A stretch of 64,000 bases of DNA from Dermatobacter hominis (GCF_020715685.1 NZ_CP085840.1:4030001-4094000); one strand, 5' to 3'. Shown: positions 28,739 through 38,125, counted from the first letter of the stretch. The notes: generated from the sequence alone by a model not told the origin. Translations and numbers: made by a program.

Positions 28739-30233
28739 TGCCCGAGTCGATCGTCGTGGTGGTCCGCCCGGTGCCGGACCCACCCGTTCCCGAGCCTCCG
28801 GTGCCGGTGCCGGTGCCGGTGCCGGAGCCCCCGCCCGTGGTGGTCGTCCCGGACCCGCCCGAGCCGGACCCCGAGCCCTTCGTCGTGGTGGACGTGCCGC
28901 CCGTGCCCGAGCCGGAGCCGGTGCCCGAGCCCTTGGTCGTGGTCGTGGTGACCGCGCTGGAGGTGCCGCCGCCGGTCGCCGCGGTCGTCGTGGTGCCCTC
29001 GCGGGCGAGCGCCGAGTAGCGGGCCACCGCGTCCATGCACTGGCCGTCGACGCCCTTGGCGGCCAGGACCCGGCGCACCGAGGCCAGGACCTGGTCCGGC
29101 GGGATCCGGCCCGACGAGATGGCGTCGACCAGACGGGCGTGGACCTCGGGGACCACGTCGGCGCCCGACACCATGGCGATGTCGGCGCCGGCCAGGATCG
29201 CCTTCTCCGCGGCCTCGGCCTGCGTGTCGGTGGCGGCGATGGCGCCCATGCCGAGCGAGTCGGTGATCACGAGGCCCTGGAAGCCCTCGGTGCCGCGCAG
29301 CTCGCCGGTGATGGCGGCGGCCGAGAGGCTCGCCGGCTCGCCGTCCTGGGTCAGGCCGGGCACCTCGGCGTGGGTGACCATGATCGCGGGCACGCCGGCC
29401 TTGATCGCGCTCTGGAACGGGACGAGGTCCTCGGCCCGCAGCTCGTCGATGCCGGCGAGCGAGGTCAGCCGCTGGTGCGGATCGGATCCGCCGCCGCCGA
29501 TCCCGGGCCAGTGCTTCACGACGGGCATCACCCCGGCGCCCTGCATGGCAGGCCACACCGCGTCGACGAAGCTCGACACGGTCTGGGGATCCGAGCCGTA
29601 GGAGCGGGTGCCGAGCCCGGAGCCCGACCCGACGTCGGCCACCGGTGCGAAGTTCACGTTGAAGCCGAGCTGGCGCATGCCGGCGGCGTGCTCCGCCGCC
29701 TGCTGGCCCGCCTCCTCGGGGGTGCCCTTGGCGACCGTGGCCGCCGACGGGACCTCGCCGAGCGCCAGGCGGAGGCGCTGCACGGTCCCGCCCTCCTCGT
29801 CGGCGCCGACGAGCGGCGGCAGGGGTGCGCCGTCGACCGCGGCGGCGATCTTGTCGCCGACGTCCTTCGTCTGGTTGCCCTTCAGGCCGAAGCCGCCGAT
29901 CGTGCCGTCGGCGATCGCCGGCGCGGCCAGCTCGGGGGTGGTGACCATCGCCAGCACCAGCTGCGCGGCGCGGGCCTCGACCGGCAGCATCTGCGCGCAG
30001 TCCGGGGCCTCGGTCGTCGAGGTCGTGCTGGCGTCAGCGCCCTCGTCCGCGGCTCGCACGTCGACCTGCTGGCCCGACGTCCCCGCGCAGGCCGCGACGA
30101 GCAGCCCGCCGGTCGCGGCGAGCGCGATCGCCGCGGTGCGGGCCCGTCGGCGGCGATCGCGGTCGACGGTGCGGCGAGCCGGTGCGGGCCCGGTCGCGCG
30201 CGCCGACGGGAGCGGGTTGCGGGGCGCCGACAT
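28728..30233 (-). CDS. Glycoside hydrolase family 3 lipoprotein (beta-N-acetylhexosaminidase, NagZ-like)
   Basis: ATG at 30233; product 501 aa. Signal with lipobox LVAAC near residue 50, so it is probably membrane-anchored outside the cell. GH3 features: GADEEGGTVQRLR, GFNVNFAPVADVG, KHWPGIGGGGSDPHQ (the NagZ Asp-His loop, with variant KHWPGIG for KHFPGHG) and the nucleophile D325 in VITDSLGMGAI. NagZ-type enzymes remove N-acetylglucosamine from peptidoglycan fragments. After the catalytic domain a 90-residue Gly/Ser/Thr tail (TTTTKGSGTGSGSG style repeats) runs to the C-terminus, which may be a wall-spanning or glycosylated extension. The 3' end overlaps the convergent hypothetical gene. Confidence 0.88.
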   Translation of the reverse strand: MSAPRNPLPSARATGPAPARRTVDRDRRRRARTAAIALAATGGLLVAACAGTSGQQVDVRAADEGADASTTSTTEAPDCAQMLPVEARAAQLVLAMVTTPELAAPAIADGTIGGFGLKGNQTKDVGDKIAAAVDGAPLPPLVGADEEGGTVQRLRLALGEVPSAATVAKGTPEEAGQQAAEHAAGMRQLGFNVNFAPVADVGSGSGLGTRSYGSDPQTVSSFVDAVWPAMQGAGVMPVVKHWPGIGGGGSDPHQRLTSLAGIDELRAEDLVPFQSAIKAGVPAIMVTHAEVPGLTQDGEPASLSAAAITGELRGTEGFQGLVITDSLGMGAIAATDTQAEAAEKAILAGADIAMVSGADVVPEVHARLVDAISSGRIPPDQVLASVRRVLAAKGVDGQCMDAVARYSALAREGTTTTAATGGGTSSAVTTTTTKGSGTGSGSGTGGTSTTTKGSGSGSGGSGTTTTGGGSGTGTGTGTGGSGTGGSGTGRTTTTIDSGIND

Positions 30234-30356
30234 GGGCGGCCACCGTAGCGCCCGGGCCCCGAGCGGCTCCGACGCCCCCGGGGGCCCGCATCCCACCCGC
30301 CGGGCCCCGGCGGGCCGTCGACCGCCCGGAGGCGGGCGTCCGACAGACTGTGACCG

Positions 30357-31733
30357 ATGTCGTCCGTCAGGAGCCGGCGCCGCTCCCGCGCCTCCGAGTG
30401 GTGGTGGGAGCTGACCTACCGCGTCGGCCCGAACCTCTGGGTCATCCCGCTGCTGATGGCCGCGCTCGTCGTCGGCCTCTTCGTGGTCACCCGCCGGCTC
30501 GACGCGGTCGTCGGCACACCGTCGGAGGACCGGCAGCTGTGGGTGCCGGAGTGGCTGGTCGCCCGCACCGCCGCCGACGCCGACGTCGTGCTCAGCGCCT
30601 TCCTCGGGGCGCTGTCGGCGGCGCTGGCGCTCGTGTTCTCCACGACGGTCCTCACGTTCTCGCTCGCCTCGTCGCAGCTCGGCCCACGGCTGATCCGGCG
30701 CTTCATGCAGGACCCGGTCACCCAGGTGACGCTGGGACTGTTCCTGTCGGCGGTGATCCTGTGCGGGCTCACCCTCGGCTCGGTCCGCACCGGCATCGGC
30801 CCCGACGGCGTGCCGGCGGTGTCGTACGCCGCCTCGGTGCTGCTCGGCATGTCCTGCTTCGTGGCGCTGGTCGTCTACATCCACCGGGTGGCGGTGACGA
30901 TCCAGGCGCCGAACGTGGTGGCCTCGGTGGTGCGGGCGCTCGACCGGTCGCTCGACGAGCGCCAGGCCATGCTCGACGACGTCGCGCTCAGCGCCGACGC
31001 CGCCGGGGTCGACGCGCTGCGCCGGGAGGCCGAACGGTCCGGCGCGCTGGTCGCCGCCCACGACTCGGGGTTCGTGCAGGTCATCGACCACCTCCGCCTC
31101 CTCGACGTCACCGACGCCCACGACGCCGTCGTCGTGATGGAGCACCGGGTCGGCCAGTTCGTCGTCGAGGGCCAACCGCTGGCTCGGGTGCTGCCGGCCG
31201 AGGCCGCCGGGCGCATCGCCCACGACCTCGAGCGGTCGGTCGAGATCGGCGCCGCCCGCACCCGCCGCCAGGACGCGGAGTTCGCGATCTACCAGGTGGT
31301 CGAGATCGCGATCCGCGCGCTGTCGCCGGCCGTGAACGACACGTTCACCGGGATGATGTGCGTCGACTGGCTGGGCGCGGCGCTGACCCGCATGGGCCAG
31401 GAGCCGGTGGGCACCGGCGGGCTCGAGGGCGCCGGGGGCCGGGTCCGGCTGTACCTCCCGCCGCTGCGCTTCGAGCGCACCGTCCGGGCGGCATTCGACC
31501 TGATCCGACAGGCGGGTGCCGACAACCCCGCGATCACGATCCGGCTGCTCGACGTGGTGCGGACGACGTCGGTGGACGTGCGTCCCGAGCACCTGGCGGC
31601 GCTGCGGGCGACGGCCGACCTGGTGCTCGAGAGCGCGCTCGCGACCGGCCCGGTCGGCCAGGACGCGGCCGACATCCGCGAGCGCCACCGCCTCGCCGTC
31701 GAGGCCATCTCGGCGCGGGAGGTCGCGACGTGA
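30357..31733 (+). CDS. DUF2254 membrane protein
   Basis: ATG at 30357; product 458 aa. Four hydrophobic segments occur in the first 190 residues (VIPLLMAALVVGLFVV; SAALALVFSTTVLTFSLASSQL; VTLGLFLSAVILCGLTLG; LLGMSCFVALVVYIHRV), followed by a cytoplasmic alpha/beta region (AHDSGFVQVID, PAVNDTFTGMMCVDWLG). SQLGPRL and SPAVNDTFTG are DUF2254 hallmarks; the family is uncharacterised. Its stop overlaps the start of the LysX-like gene by 4 bases, so the two are co-translated, which suggests a role in membrane lipid modification or cell envelope. Confidence 0.87.
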   Translation: MSSVRSRRRSRASEWWWELTYRVGPNLWVIPLLMAALVVGLFVVTRRLDAVVGTPSEDRQLWVPEWLVARTAADADVVLSAFLGALSAALALVFSTTVLTFSLASSQLGPRLIRRFMQDPVTQVTLGLFLSAVILCGLTLGSVRTGIGPDGVPAVSYAASVLLGMSCFVALVVYIHRVAVTIQAPNVVASVVRALDRSLDERQAMLDDVALSADAAGVDALRREAERSGALVAAHDSGFVQVIDHLRLLDVTDAHDAVVVMEHRVGQFVVEGQPLARVLPAEAAGRIAHDLERSVEIGAARTRRQDAEFAIYQVVEIAIRALSPAVNDTFTGMMCVDWLGAALTRMGQEPVGTGGLEGAGGRVRLYLPPLRFERTVRAAFDLIRQAGADNPAITIRLLDVVRTTSVDVRPEHLAALRATADLVLESALATGPVGQDAADIRERHRLAVEAISAREVAT

Positions 31734-34700
31734 CGGCCCGGACCCGCCACGGCGGGCCGCGCCCCGGTCCCCCCACCGAGCCGGTGGCCTACCCGCCCAC
31801 GGCACCCGCCTCGGCGACCGTCCCCGAGCTGCGGCGGCGCCACGGCGCGCTCGGCCCCGACGAGCGCACCGACGAGGAGGTCTCGCTCGTCGGCCGGGCG
31901 GTGCTGGTGCGCGACCACGGCGGGATCGCGTTCGTCGTCGTGCAGCAGGGCGGCGACCGGATCCAGGCGGTGGTCGAGACCCGGACCGGGTCGGTGCCGG
32001 AGCGCGGCGACGTCGTCGGCGTCAGCGGCGTGGTCGGCACCACCCGCACCGGCGAGCTGTCGGTGTTCGCCGACGAGCTCGTCGTGCTGGCGCCGACGCT
32101 GCTGCCGCCGCCCGACAAGCGCCACGGCCCGAGGGAGCCCGGACGCCGGGCGCGCGAGCGCGAGCTCGACCTCTTCTCGAACCCGGCCAGCCGCCGCACG
32201 TTCGAGCTGCGGTCCGCGGTGGTGCACGCGCTGCGCACCGAGCTCCACGACCTCGGCTTCACCGAGGTCGAGACACCGGTGTTCGCGACCTCGGCCGGCG
32301 GTGCCGTCGCCCGGCCCTTCACCACCCACCACCACGCGCTGGGCATCGACCTCTACCTGCGGATCGCGCCCGAGCTGCACCTCAAGCGGCTCGTCGTCGG
32401 CGGCTTCGACCGCGTGTTCGAGATCGGACGGGTCTTCCGCAACGAGGGCATCGACAGCACCCACAACCCCGAGTTCACGATCCTCGAGGCGTACCAGGCA
32501 CCCGCGGACTACGTGGACATGATGGGGCTGGTCGAGCGCCTCGTCGTGGCGGCGGCGCGGGCGTCGGGCTCGACGGTGGTGGAGCTCGACGGGCGCCCGG
32601 TCGACCTCGGCGCCCCGTGGCGGCGGGTGCGGATGCTCGACGTGGTCGAGGAGGTGACGGGGCGCCGGATCGACCCGGCCGGCGACCTCGACGCCGCTCG
32701 CGAGGCGCTCGACTCGCTCGACGTCGCGTGGGAGGACGGGTGGGGCCCCGGCCGCTGCCTGGTCGCGGCGTTCGAGGATCGGGTCGAGCGGACGCTGCTC
32801 GAGCCGACGATCGTGTTCGACCACCCGGTCGAGACGTCGCCGCTGGCCCGGCGCCACCGCAGCGACCCGGGGGTGGCGGAGCGGTTCGAGGTCTTCGTGG
32901 GCGGGCGGGAGCTGGCCAACGCCTACAGCGAGCTCAACGACCCGGCCGACCAGCGGTCCCGCATGCAGGCCGCGGCCGCCGCGGTGTGCGGGCCCGACGA
33001 GCGCGGCACCGTGCCCGACGTCGACGAGGACTTCCTGCGTGCGCTGGAGCGGGGCATGCCGCCGACCGGCGGGCTCGGGATCGGGATCGACCGGCTCGTG
33101 ATGCTGCTGGCCGGTGCGTCGTCGATCCGCGACGTCATCCTGTTCCCGACGCAGCGGCCCGAGCGTGGGCGCACCTCGGCAACCGCCGGTGCACCGGTGC
33201 TGCCGACGACGCCGCTGCCGACCACCGTCCGCCCGGGCGCACCGGTGTCGGTCGTCCGGCTGTCGGGCCTCGTCCGGGTGGTCGCCACGCTGACGACCGT
33301 CGTCGGCGTGCTCACCATGCTGAGCGCCCTCCCCGCGCTCGCGGTCCGCGTCGTCCCGATCGACGAGCTGGTGTCGCCGCTGCCGCAGGCCGTCGACGAC
33401 CGGGTGCTCGCCGTCGGCCTCGGCCTGTGCATGGTGCTGCTCGCCGGCCAGCTGCTCCGTGGCAAGCGGCGGGCGTGGAAGCTGGCCGTCGGGCTCTTCG
33501 CGCTCTCGGCCCTGCTCAGCGTGGTCCGGGGCGGCGAGCTGGTCGCGCTCGTGACGTCGGCCAGCATGCTCGTGGTGCTCGGGCTGACCCGCCGGGACTT
33601 CACGGGCCTGCGCGACCCGCCGTCCATCACGCAGGTCGTGCTCGCCGCGCCGCGCTACCTGTTGTTCGTCTACACCTACGGCTTCCTGGCGCTGTGGAGC
33701 CAGCGCAACCGCCTCGAACCGCCGTTCGGCTGGGTGCGTTCGGCGGAGGCGATCACGCTCGGGCTGTTCGGCGCGTCGGGTCCGTACACCTACCAGGGGT
33801 CGTTCGCGACGTGGTTCCCGGCGTCGCTCGTGGTGCTCGGCGTGCTCGGGCTGCTCCTTCTGCTCTGGCTCCTGCTGCGGCCGGCGGTCGCCGCCGCGGG
33901 TGGGACCGTCGACGGGCGGGCCCGCGCCGAGGCGCTCGTCGACGAGTGGGGGTGGGACACCCTCGCGCCCTTCGCCCTGCGCGGCGACCGGAGCTGGTTC
34001 TTCTCGTCCGACGGCCGGGCGATGATCGCCTACGGCTACCTCGGCGGCTTCGCCCTCGGCTCGGGCGACCCGATCGGCGATCCCGCCTCGGTGCCGCTCG
34101 TGGTCGACGAGTTCATCGAGCACTGCCGCCACCACGGCTGGCAGCCGGCGTTCCTCGCGGCCCGGGAGATCGACGTGCCCTTCTACGCGGAGCGCGGCTT
34201 CCGCGACTTCTACCTGGGCGACGAGGCGGTGCTCGACTGCCGCCGGTTCGACCTCGACGGACCGGGCATGGGGCCGGTCCGCCAGTCGGTGCGCCGGGTC
34301 GAGGGCTCGCACCGGTTCGAGCTCGTGTCGGAGGCGGCGGCCGGACCGGAGCTGGCGGCGCAGCTGAACGAGATCAGCGTGCGGTGGCGGGCCGGGGAGG
34401 ACGAGCGGGGCTACACGATGGCGATGAGCCAGGACGTGGGCGCGACCGATCCCGACCGGCTGCTGGCCGTGGCCTGGGCCCGCCCCGACGCGGGCGACGG
34501 GCCCGAGGTGCCGGTGGCGTTCCTCCGGCTGATCCCGGTCGGCCGGGCCGACGGCGACTACGGGCGGGGCTACACGCTCGACCTCATGCGCAGGGTGCCC
34601 GAGGCGGCGAACGGCATCGTCGAGTACCTGGTGGCGCGCACGGTCGAGGAGCTCGACGACCGCGGGGTGCGACGGCTGTCGCTCAACTTCGCGGCGTTCT

Positions 34701-35002
34701 CCCGACTGCTCGACGACGAGGTGCAGCACACCCGCGTCGACCGGTTCCTGCGGCGGGTCGTCGACGTGCTCAACCCCTACTACCAGATCCGGTCCCTGCG
34801 GGAGTTCAACGAGAAGTTCCAGCCCGAGTGGCAGCCGCGGTCGCTCGTCTACGCGGACCCTGGCGACCTCCCCAAGGTGGGACTCCGCTACGCGTTCCTC
34901 GAGGGCTTCGTCGACGTGCCGCTCGTCGGTCGACTGCTGTCCGGGCCCACCGAGGCGACGAGCCCCGCTCCGGCGAGGACCGCGAGGGGCTCCGAGGCCT
35001 GA
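31730..35002 (+). CDS. lysX: LysX-like bifunctional protein: N-terminal lysyl-tRNA synthetase, C-terminal MprF/DUF2156 domain
   Basis: GTG at 31730; product 1090 aa. Residues about 50-125 form an OB-fold. Residues about 140-480 are a class II LysRS core with motif 2 around 228-250 (FEIGRVFRNEGIDSTHNPEF) and motif 3 near 449 (GLGIGIDRLVMLL). Residues about 505-725 hold about six transmembrane helices. Residues about 725-1060 are the DUF2156 lysyl-transferase domain (GYLGGFALGSGDPIGD, YAERGFRDFYLGDEAVLD, YTLDLMRR, LSLNFAAFSRLL). Mycobacterial LysX has the opposite order, with membrane and DUF2156 parts first and LysRS last. The expected product is lysyl-phosphatidylglycerol, lowering envelope negative charge and sensitivity to cationic peptides. 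Co-translated with DUF2254. Confidence 0.9.
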   Translation: MTARTRHGGPRPGPPTEPVAYPPTAPASATVPELRRRHGALGPDERTDEEVSLVGRAVLVRDHGGIAFVVVQQGGDRIQAVVETRTGSVPERGDVVGVSGVVGTTRTGELSVFADELVVLAPTLLPPPDKRHGPREPGRRARERELDLFSNPASRRTFELRSAVVHALRTELHDLGFTEVETPVFATSAGGAVARPFTTHHHALGIDLYLRIAPELHLKRLVVGGFDRVFEIGRVFRNEGIDSTHNPEFTILEAYQAPADYVDMMGLVERLVVAAARASGSTVVELDGRPVDLGAPWRRVRMLDVVEEVTGRRIDPAGDLDAAREALDSLDVAWEDGWGPGRCLVAAFEDRVERTLLEPTIVFDHPVETSPLARRHRSDPGVAERFEVFVGGRELANAYSELNDPADQRSRMQAAAAAVCGPDERGTVPDVDEDFLRALERGMPPTGGLGIGIDRLVMLLAGASSIRDVILFPTQRPERGRTSATAGAPVLPTTPLPTTVRPGAPVSVVRLSGLVRVVATLTTVVGVLTMLSALPALAVRVVPIDELVSPLPQAVDDRVLAVGLGLCMVLLAGQLLRGKRRAWKLAVGLFALSALLSVVRGGELVALVTSASMLVVLGLTRRDFTGLRDPPSITQVVLAAPRYLLFVYTYGFLALWSQRNRLEPPFGWVRSAEAITLGLFGASGPYTYQGSFATWFPASLVVLGVLGLLLLLWLLLRPAVAAAGGTVDGRARAEALVDEWGWDTLAPFALRGDRSWFFSSDGRAMIAYGYLGGFALGSGDPIGDPASVPLVVDEFIEHCRHHGWQPAFLAAREIDVPFYAERGFRDFYLGDEAVLDCRRFDLDGPGMGPVRQSVRRVEGSHRFELVSEAAAGPELAAQLNEISVRWRAGEDERGYTMAMSQDVGATDPDRLLAVAWARPDAGDGPEVPVAFLRLIPVGRADGDYGRGYTLDLMRRVPEAANGIVEYLVARTVEELDDRGVRRLSLNFAAFSRLLDDEVQHTRVDRFLRRVVDVLNPYYQIRSLREFNEKFQPEWQPRSLVYADPGDLPKVGLRYAFLEGFVDVPLVGRLLSGPTEATSPAPARTARGSEA

Positions 35003-35014
35003 CAGAGTGGGCGG

Positions 35015-35434
35015 GTGGCGACGACGACACCTGGCCTGCTCGACCGTCTGAGGGACCCCGACGCGGATCCCGCGGCGGACCGCTCACGGCTCCGCTTCGC
35101 GGCGATGATGACCGGGATGGGCGTGGCGCACTTCGTGCTGCCCCGACCGTTCGAGCGGATCGTGCCCCGCTGGTTCCCGTGGCGGAAGCAGGCGGTGGCG
35201 TGGAGCGGCGTGGCGGAGGTGGCGTCGGGCGTGCTGCTCGCCGTGCCCCGCACCCGCCGCGCCGGCGGTTGGCTGTCGCTCGCCACGATCGCGGCGGTGT
35301 ACCCGGCCAACGTGCAGATGGCGATCGACGCCAGTCGCGGGCAGCCGCAGGTGGCGGCCCCGACGTGGGTCGCGTGGCTGCGGCTCCCGCTGCAGGTGCC
35401 GATGCTCGCCAAGGCCTGGAGCTTCACCCGCTGA
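35015..35434 (+). CDS. DoxX-like small membrane protein
   Basis: GTG at 35015; product 139 aa. It has about three hydrophobic segments (FAAMMTGMGVAHFVLP, GVAEVASGVLLAVP, LSLATIAAVYPANVQMAI) and the GxxHF and E..(S/G)G..L pattern of DoxX-like proteins, including PRWFPWRKQAVAWSGVAE. Function in the family is unclear; links to redox stress have been reported for DoxX. It lies 12 bases after the LysX-like gene and is likely in the same operon. Confidence 0.72.
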   Translation: MATTTPGLLDRLRDPDADPAADRSRLRFAAMMTGMGVAHFVLPRPFERIVPRWFPWRKQAVAWSGVAEVASGVLLAVPRTRRAGGWLSLATIAAVYPANVQMAIDASRGQPQVAAPTWVAWLRLPLQVPMLAKAWSFTR

Positions 35435-35490
35435 GCGCTCCCGGCTCCGACGACCGCCTCCCCGGTCTGGCGGGACTGGCCGATGCCACG

Positions 35491-36651
35491 GTGCTCGAGC
35501 ACCGCCTGCTCAGCGCGCTCGGCGGCCTGCGCTCGATCGGCTCGGCCCAGGTCGTCGGACTGCTCCGCGTCGACGGCGGTCCGGCGCGCCCCTCGGAGGT
35601 GGCCGAGCGGATCCGCGACGCCGTGCGACCGGGCGACTCCCTCGCCGTCGTCGGGCCGTCGCGGTTCGTCGTGCTGTGCGAGCGGCTCGGCCACCCCGAC
35701 GACCTGCTCGCCATCGCCCGCCGGGTCGAGCGCTCGCTGGCGGGCGCGGGATCGCCGCTCGACGAACCGCTGATCGAGCTCGCCTACGTCAGCCCGTCGG
35801 ACCCCGACCCGACCGGACTCCTCCACGAGGGGGCGGGGCCGAACCTGCGGTGGCAGGTCTTCGACGACGACCTGCACTCCCGGGCCGCGGGCCGCGAACG
35901 CACCGAGGCCGCCCTGCGCGCCACCCGCGACGGCACCGACCTGGTGCTGCGCTACCAGCCCGAGGTCGAGCTGGCGACGGGGCGGCTCGCCGCGGTCGAG
36001 GCGCTCGTGCGGTGGGAGCGCGACGGCGAGCTGGTCGGGCCCGACGAGTTCATCCCGCTCGCCGAGGAGACGGGCCTGATCGTCCCGATCGGCGCGTGGG
36101 TGCTGCGGGCCGCGTGCACGCAGCTGGCCGACTGGCGGTCCGTCGGGTTGGCCCGGGACGTGGGGCTCGCCGTGAACGTGTCGCCCCGCCAGCTCCTCCA
36201 CCACGGCTTCGTCGACGAGGTCGCGGCCGTGCTCGCCGACACGGGGATCGGCACGGGTTCGCTGACGATCGAGATCACCGAGGCCGTCCTGCTCGGCGAC
36301 GTCGACGTGGCGGGGCGCCTCCTGCAGCAGCTGCGCGACCTCGGGGTGCGGATCGCGATCGACGACTTCGGCACCGGCTACTCGTCGCTCACCTACCTGC
36401 ACCGGCTGCCCGTCGACGCGGTGAAGCTCGACCGCACCTTCACCGACGGGCTCGGCACCGACGAGCGCCTCACGGCGATCGTCACCGCGGTGATCGGGCT
36501 CATCCACGCGATCGGGCTGGAGTCGATCGTCGAGGGCGTGTCGACCCAGGAGCAGCACGATCGGCTGCGAGACCTGGGATGCGGGCTGGCGCAGGGCTCG
36601 TTCATCGGCTCACCGGCCGCCCCCGACGACCTCGTCGCCCGCCTCCGCTGA
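35491..36651 (+). CDS. EAL-domain c-di-GMP phosphodiesterase with degenerate GGDEF
   Basis: The start is uncertain: GTG at 35491 is used (386 aa), but homologous-looking sequence continues upstream to CTG 35431, which would overlap the preceding stop, or GTG 35374. Residues 1-140 resemble a GGDEF fold in which the signature is replaced by VGPSRF, so no cyclase activity is expected. The EAL domain is complete: EALVRWE, NVSPRQL, IEITEAVLL, IDDFGTGYSSL, KLDRTF and the late Glu in SIVEGVST, so c-di-GMP hydrolysis is likely. There are no membrane segments. It is downstream of the DoxX and LysX-like genes and may share their transcript. Confidence 0.88.
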   Translation: MLEHRLLSALGGLRSIGSAQVVGLLRVDGGPARPSEVAERIRDAVRPGDSLAVVGPSRFVVLCERLGHPDDLLAIARRVERSLAGAGSPLDEPLIELAYVSPSDPDPTGLLHEGAGPNLRWQVFDDDLHSRAAGRERTEAALRATRDGTDLVLRYQPEVELATGRLAAVEALVRWERDGELVGPDEFIPLAEETGLIVPIGAWVLRAACTQLADWRSVGLARDVGLAVNVSPRQLLHHGFVDEVAAVLADTGIGTGSLTIEITEAVLLGDVDVAGRLLQQLRDLGVRIAIDDFGTGYSSLTYLHRLPVDAVKLDRTFTDGLGTDERLTAIVTAVIGLIHAIGLESIVEGVSTQEQHDRLRDLGCGLAQGSFIGSPAAPDDLVARLR

Positions 36652-36676
36652 GCGGACGGATCGGCGCGAGAACCGG

Positions 36677-38125
36677 TCAGAAGGGGAGCGCGGGGTGGCC
36701 GAGGACCCGGTGCGGGTCGCAGGCGTCGCGCAGCGTGCGCACGAGCGCCCTGTCGCCCGGCGGCGTGACCGCCGTCCACCAGTCCGCGTTGTGCGGGCCG
36801 ATCCCGTGCTCGGCGCTGTAGCTCCCGGCGTGGTCGTGCACGGCGGTCGAGAAGACGATGCGGCGCGCCTCCTCGCGCTCGTCGGGCGTGGGCGGCGCGT
36901 CGGGGAAGACGAGGTTGCAGTGCGTGCCGCCGTCGGCCCAGTGGCCGAAGTCGGCGACGACCGCCCGGGGCAGCGCCTCCGCGACCCGGGCGATGACGTC
37001 GGTGCGGAACGCGACGAGCTCGGAGCGGGGCACCGACACGTCGAAGCCGACCACGGTGCCCGTGCGGGCCAGCCCCTCCGAGATCGAGTGGCGGAGCCCC
37101 CACGCGTCGTCGAAGGGGACGAGCACCGCGTCGAGCACGGTGCCGCTCGCGGTGGCATCGGCGACCGCGGCCGCCAGGGCGTCGTCGACGTGGGACGGCC
37201 CCGCCGCCTCGACGAGCACGGTCACCTCGGGCACCCGCCCGTCGGCGGCGGGGTGCGCCTCGGACCACGGCGCCCGCCGGCCCAGCGTCGACACCGCCAT
37301 CTCCACCGCCGTGGCCGACATCACCTCGTACGCCGACAGCAGCGTCCCGAGCGCGCCCTCGACGACGCGCAGTGCGGCGATCGCCCCGGCGGCGTCGACC
37401 GGCGCCAGCAGCGCGCACGCCTGCTCCCTCGGTCGGCGGGAGAGCTCGACGGCCACGCGCGTCACCACGCCGAGCGCGCCGGCCGAGCCGACGAACGCCG
37501 AGCTCAGGCGAGGCCCGGTGTTGTCCTTGCGGAGGCGGGTCAGGTCGTCGAGCACCGTCGGCCGGTCGGCCGCGGCGGGGTCGAGCGCGGTGGCCGGGTC
37601 CACGTCGGCGAGCACGACCTCGAGGCCCAGCACCCGGCGGCGCACGTCGCCGTCGTGCAGCATCCGCGCCCCGCCGGTGTTGGTGGCCACCATGCCGCCG
37701 AGGCTCGGGTCCGCGCCCAGGTCGATCGGCAGGGCGAGGTCGTGCGCCGCGACGAGCTCGTTGAGCGCGGAGAGCCGCACGCCGGCGGGCACGATCGCCA
37801 CGCGGTCGTCGACGAACACCTCGACCGGCTCGACGAGGCGCTCCGTGCTGAGCACGACCAGCGGTCGGGCGCCCTCCGCCGGCGGCACGGAGGCGCCCAC
37901 CAGGCCGGTGTTGGCGCCCTGCTGGAGCAGCCCGACGTCGTGGGCGACCGCCCAGCGGACCGTCGCGCGGACGTCGTCGGTGGACGCCGGCCGTACGACC
38001 GCGGCGGCGTGGCCGCCGGTGCCGCGAGCCGGCTGCTCGTAGCCGTCGAGCACGTCGGACCCGGGGCGCAGCACCGCGCCCGGTCCCAGGGCACCGGCCA
38101 GTTCGTCGAGCCACTCGTCCACCAC
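36677..38125 (-). CDS. FAD-linked oxidase (D-2-hydroxyacid/2-hydroxyglutarate dehydrogenase-like, GlcD family)
   Basis: GTG at 38125 (next GTG at 38122); product about 482 aa. The PCMH/VAO FAD-binding fold is shown by LLQQGANTGLVGASVPP, IDLGADPSLGGMVATNTGG and KDNTGPRLSSAFVGSAGALGVVT. The C-terminal FAD-oxidase domain includes DFGHWADGGTHCNLVFP and YSAEHGIGPHNADWW, the GEHGIG block, with the final DPHRVLGHP in place of DP...LNPGK. Members oxidise D-lactate, D-2-hydroxyglutarate or glycolate. It is divergent (79-base gap) from a DapB-fold reductase. Confidence 0.88.
   Translation of the reverse strand: MVDEWLDELAGALGPGAVLRPGSDVLDGYEQPARGTGGHAAAVVRPASTDDVRATVRWAVAHDVGLLQQGANTGLVGASVPPAEGARPLVVLSTERLVEPVEVFVDDRVAIVPAGVRLSALNELVAAHDLALPIDLGADPSLGGMVATNTGGARMLHDGDVRRRVLGLEVVLADVDPATALDPAAADRPTVLDDLTRLRKDNTGPRLSSAFVGSAGALGVVTRVAVELSRRPREQACALLAPVDAAGAIAALRVVEGALGTLLSAYEVMSATAVEMAVSTLGRRAPWSEAHPAADGRVPEVTVLVEAAGPSHVDDALAAAVADATASGTVLDAVLVPFDDAWGLRHSISEGLARTGTVVGFDVSVPRSELVAFRTDVIARVAEALPRAVVADFGHWADGGTHCNLVFPDAPPTPDEREEARRIVFSTAVHDHAGSYSAEHGIGPHNADWWTAVTPPGDRALVRTLRDACDPHRVLGHPALPF

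Noticed and set aside
28728-31805. 1025-aa minus-strand frame covering the NagZ-like gene and upstream DNA
   Set aside because: Only the part from ATG 30233 is protein-like; the upstream part is antisense to DUF2254 and low-complexity in composition.
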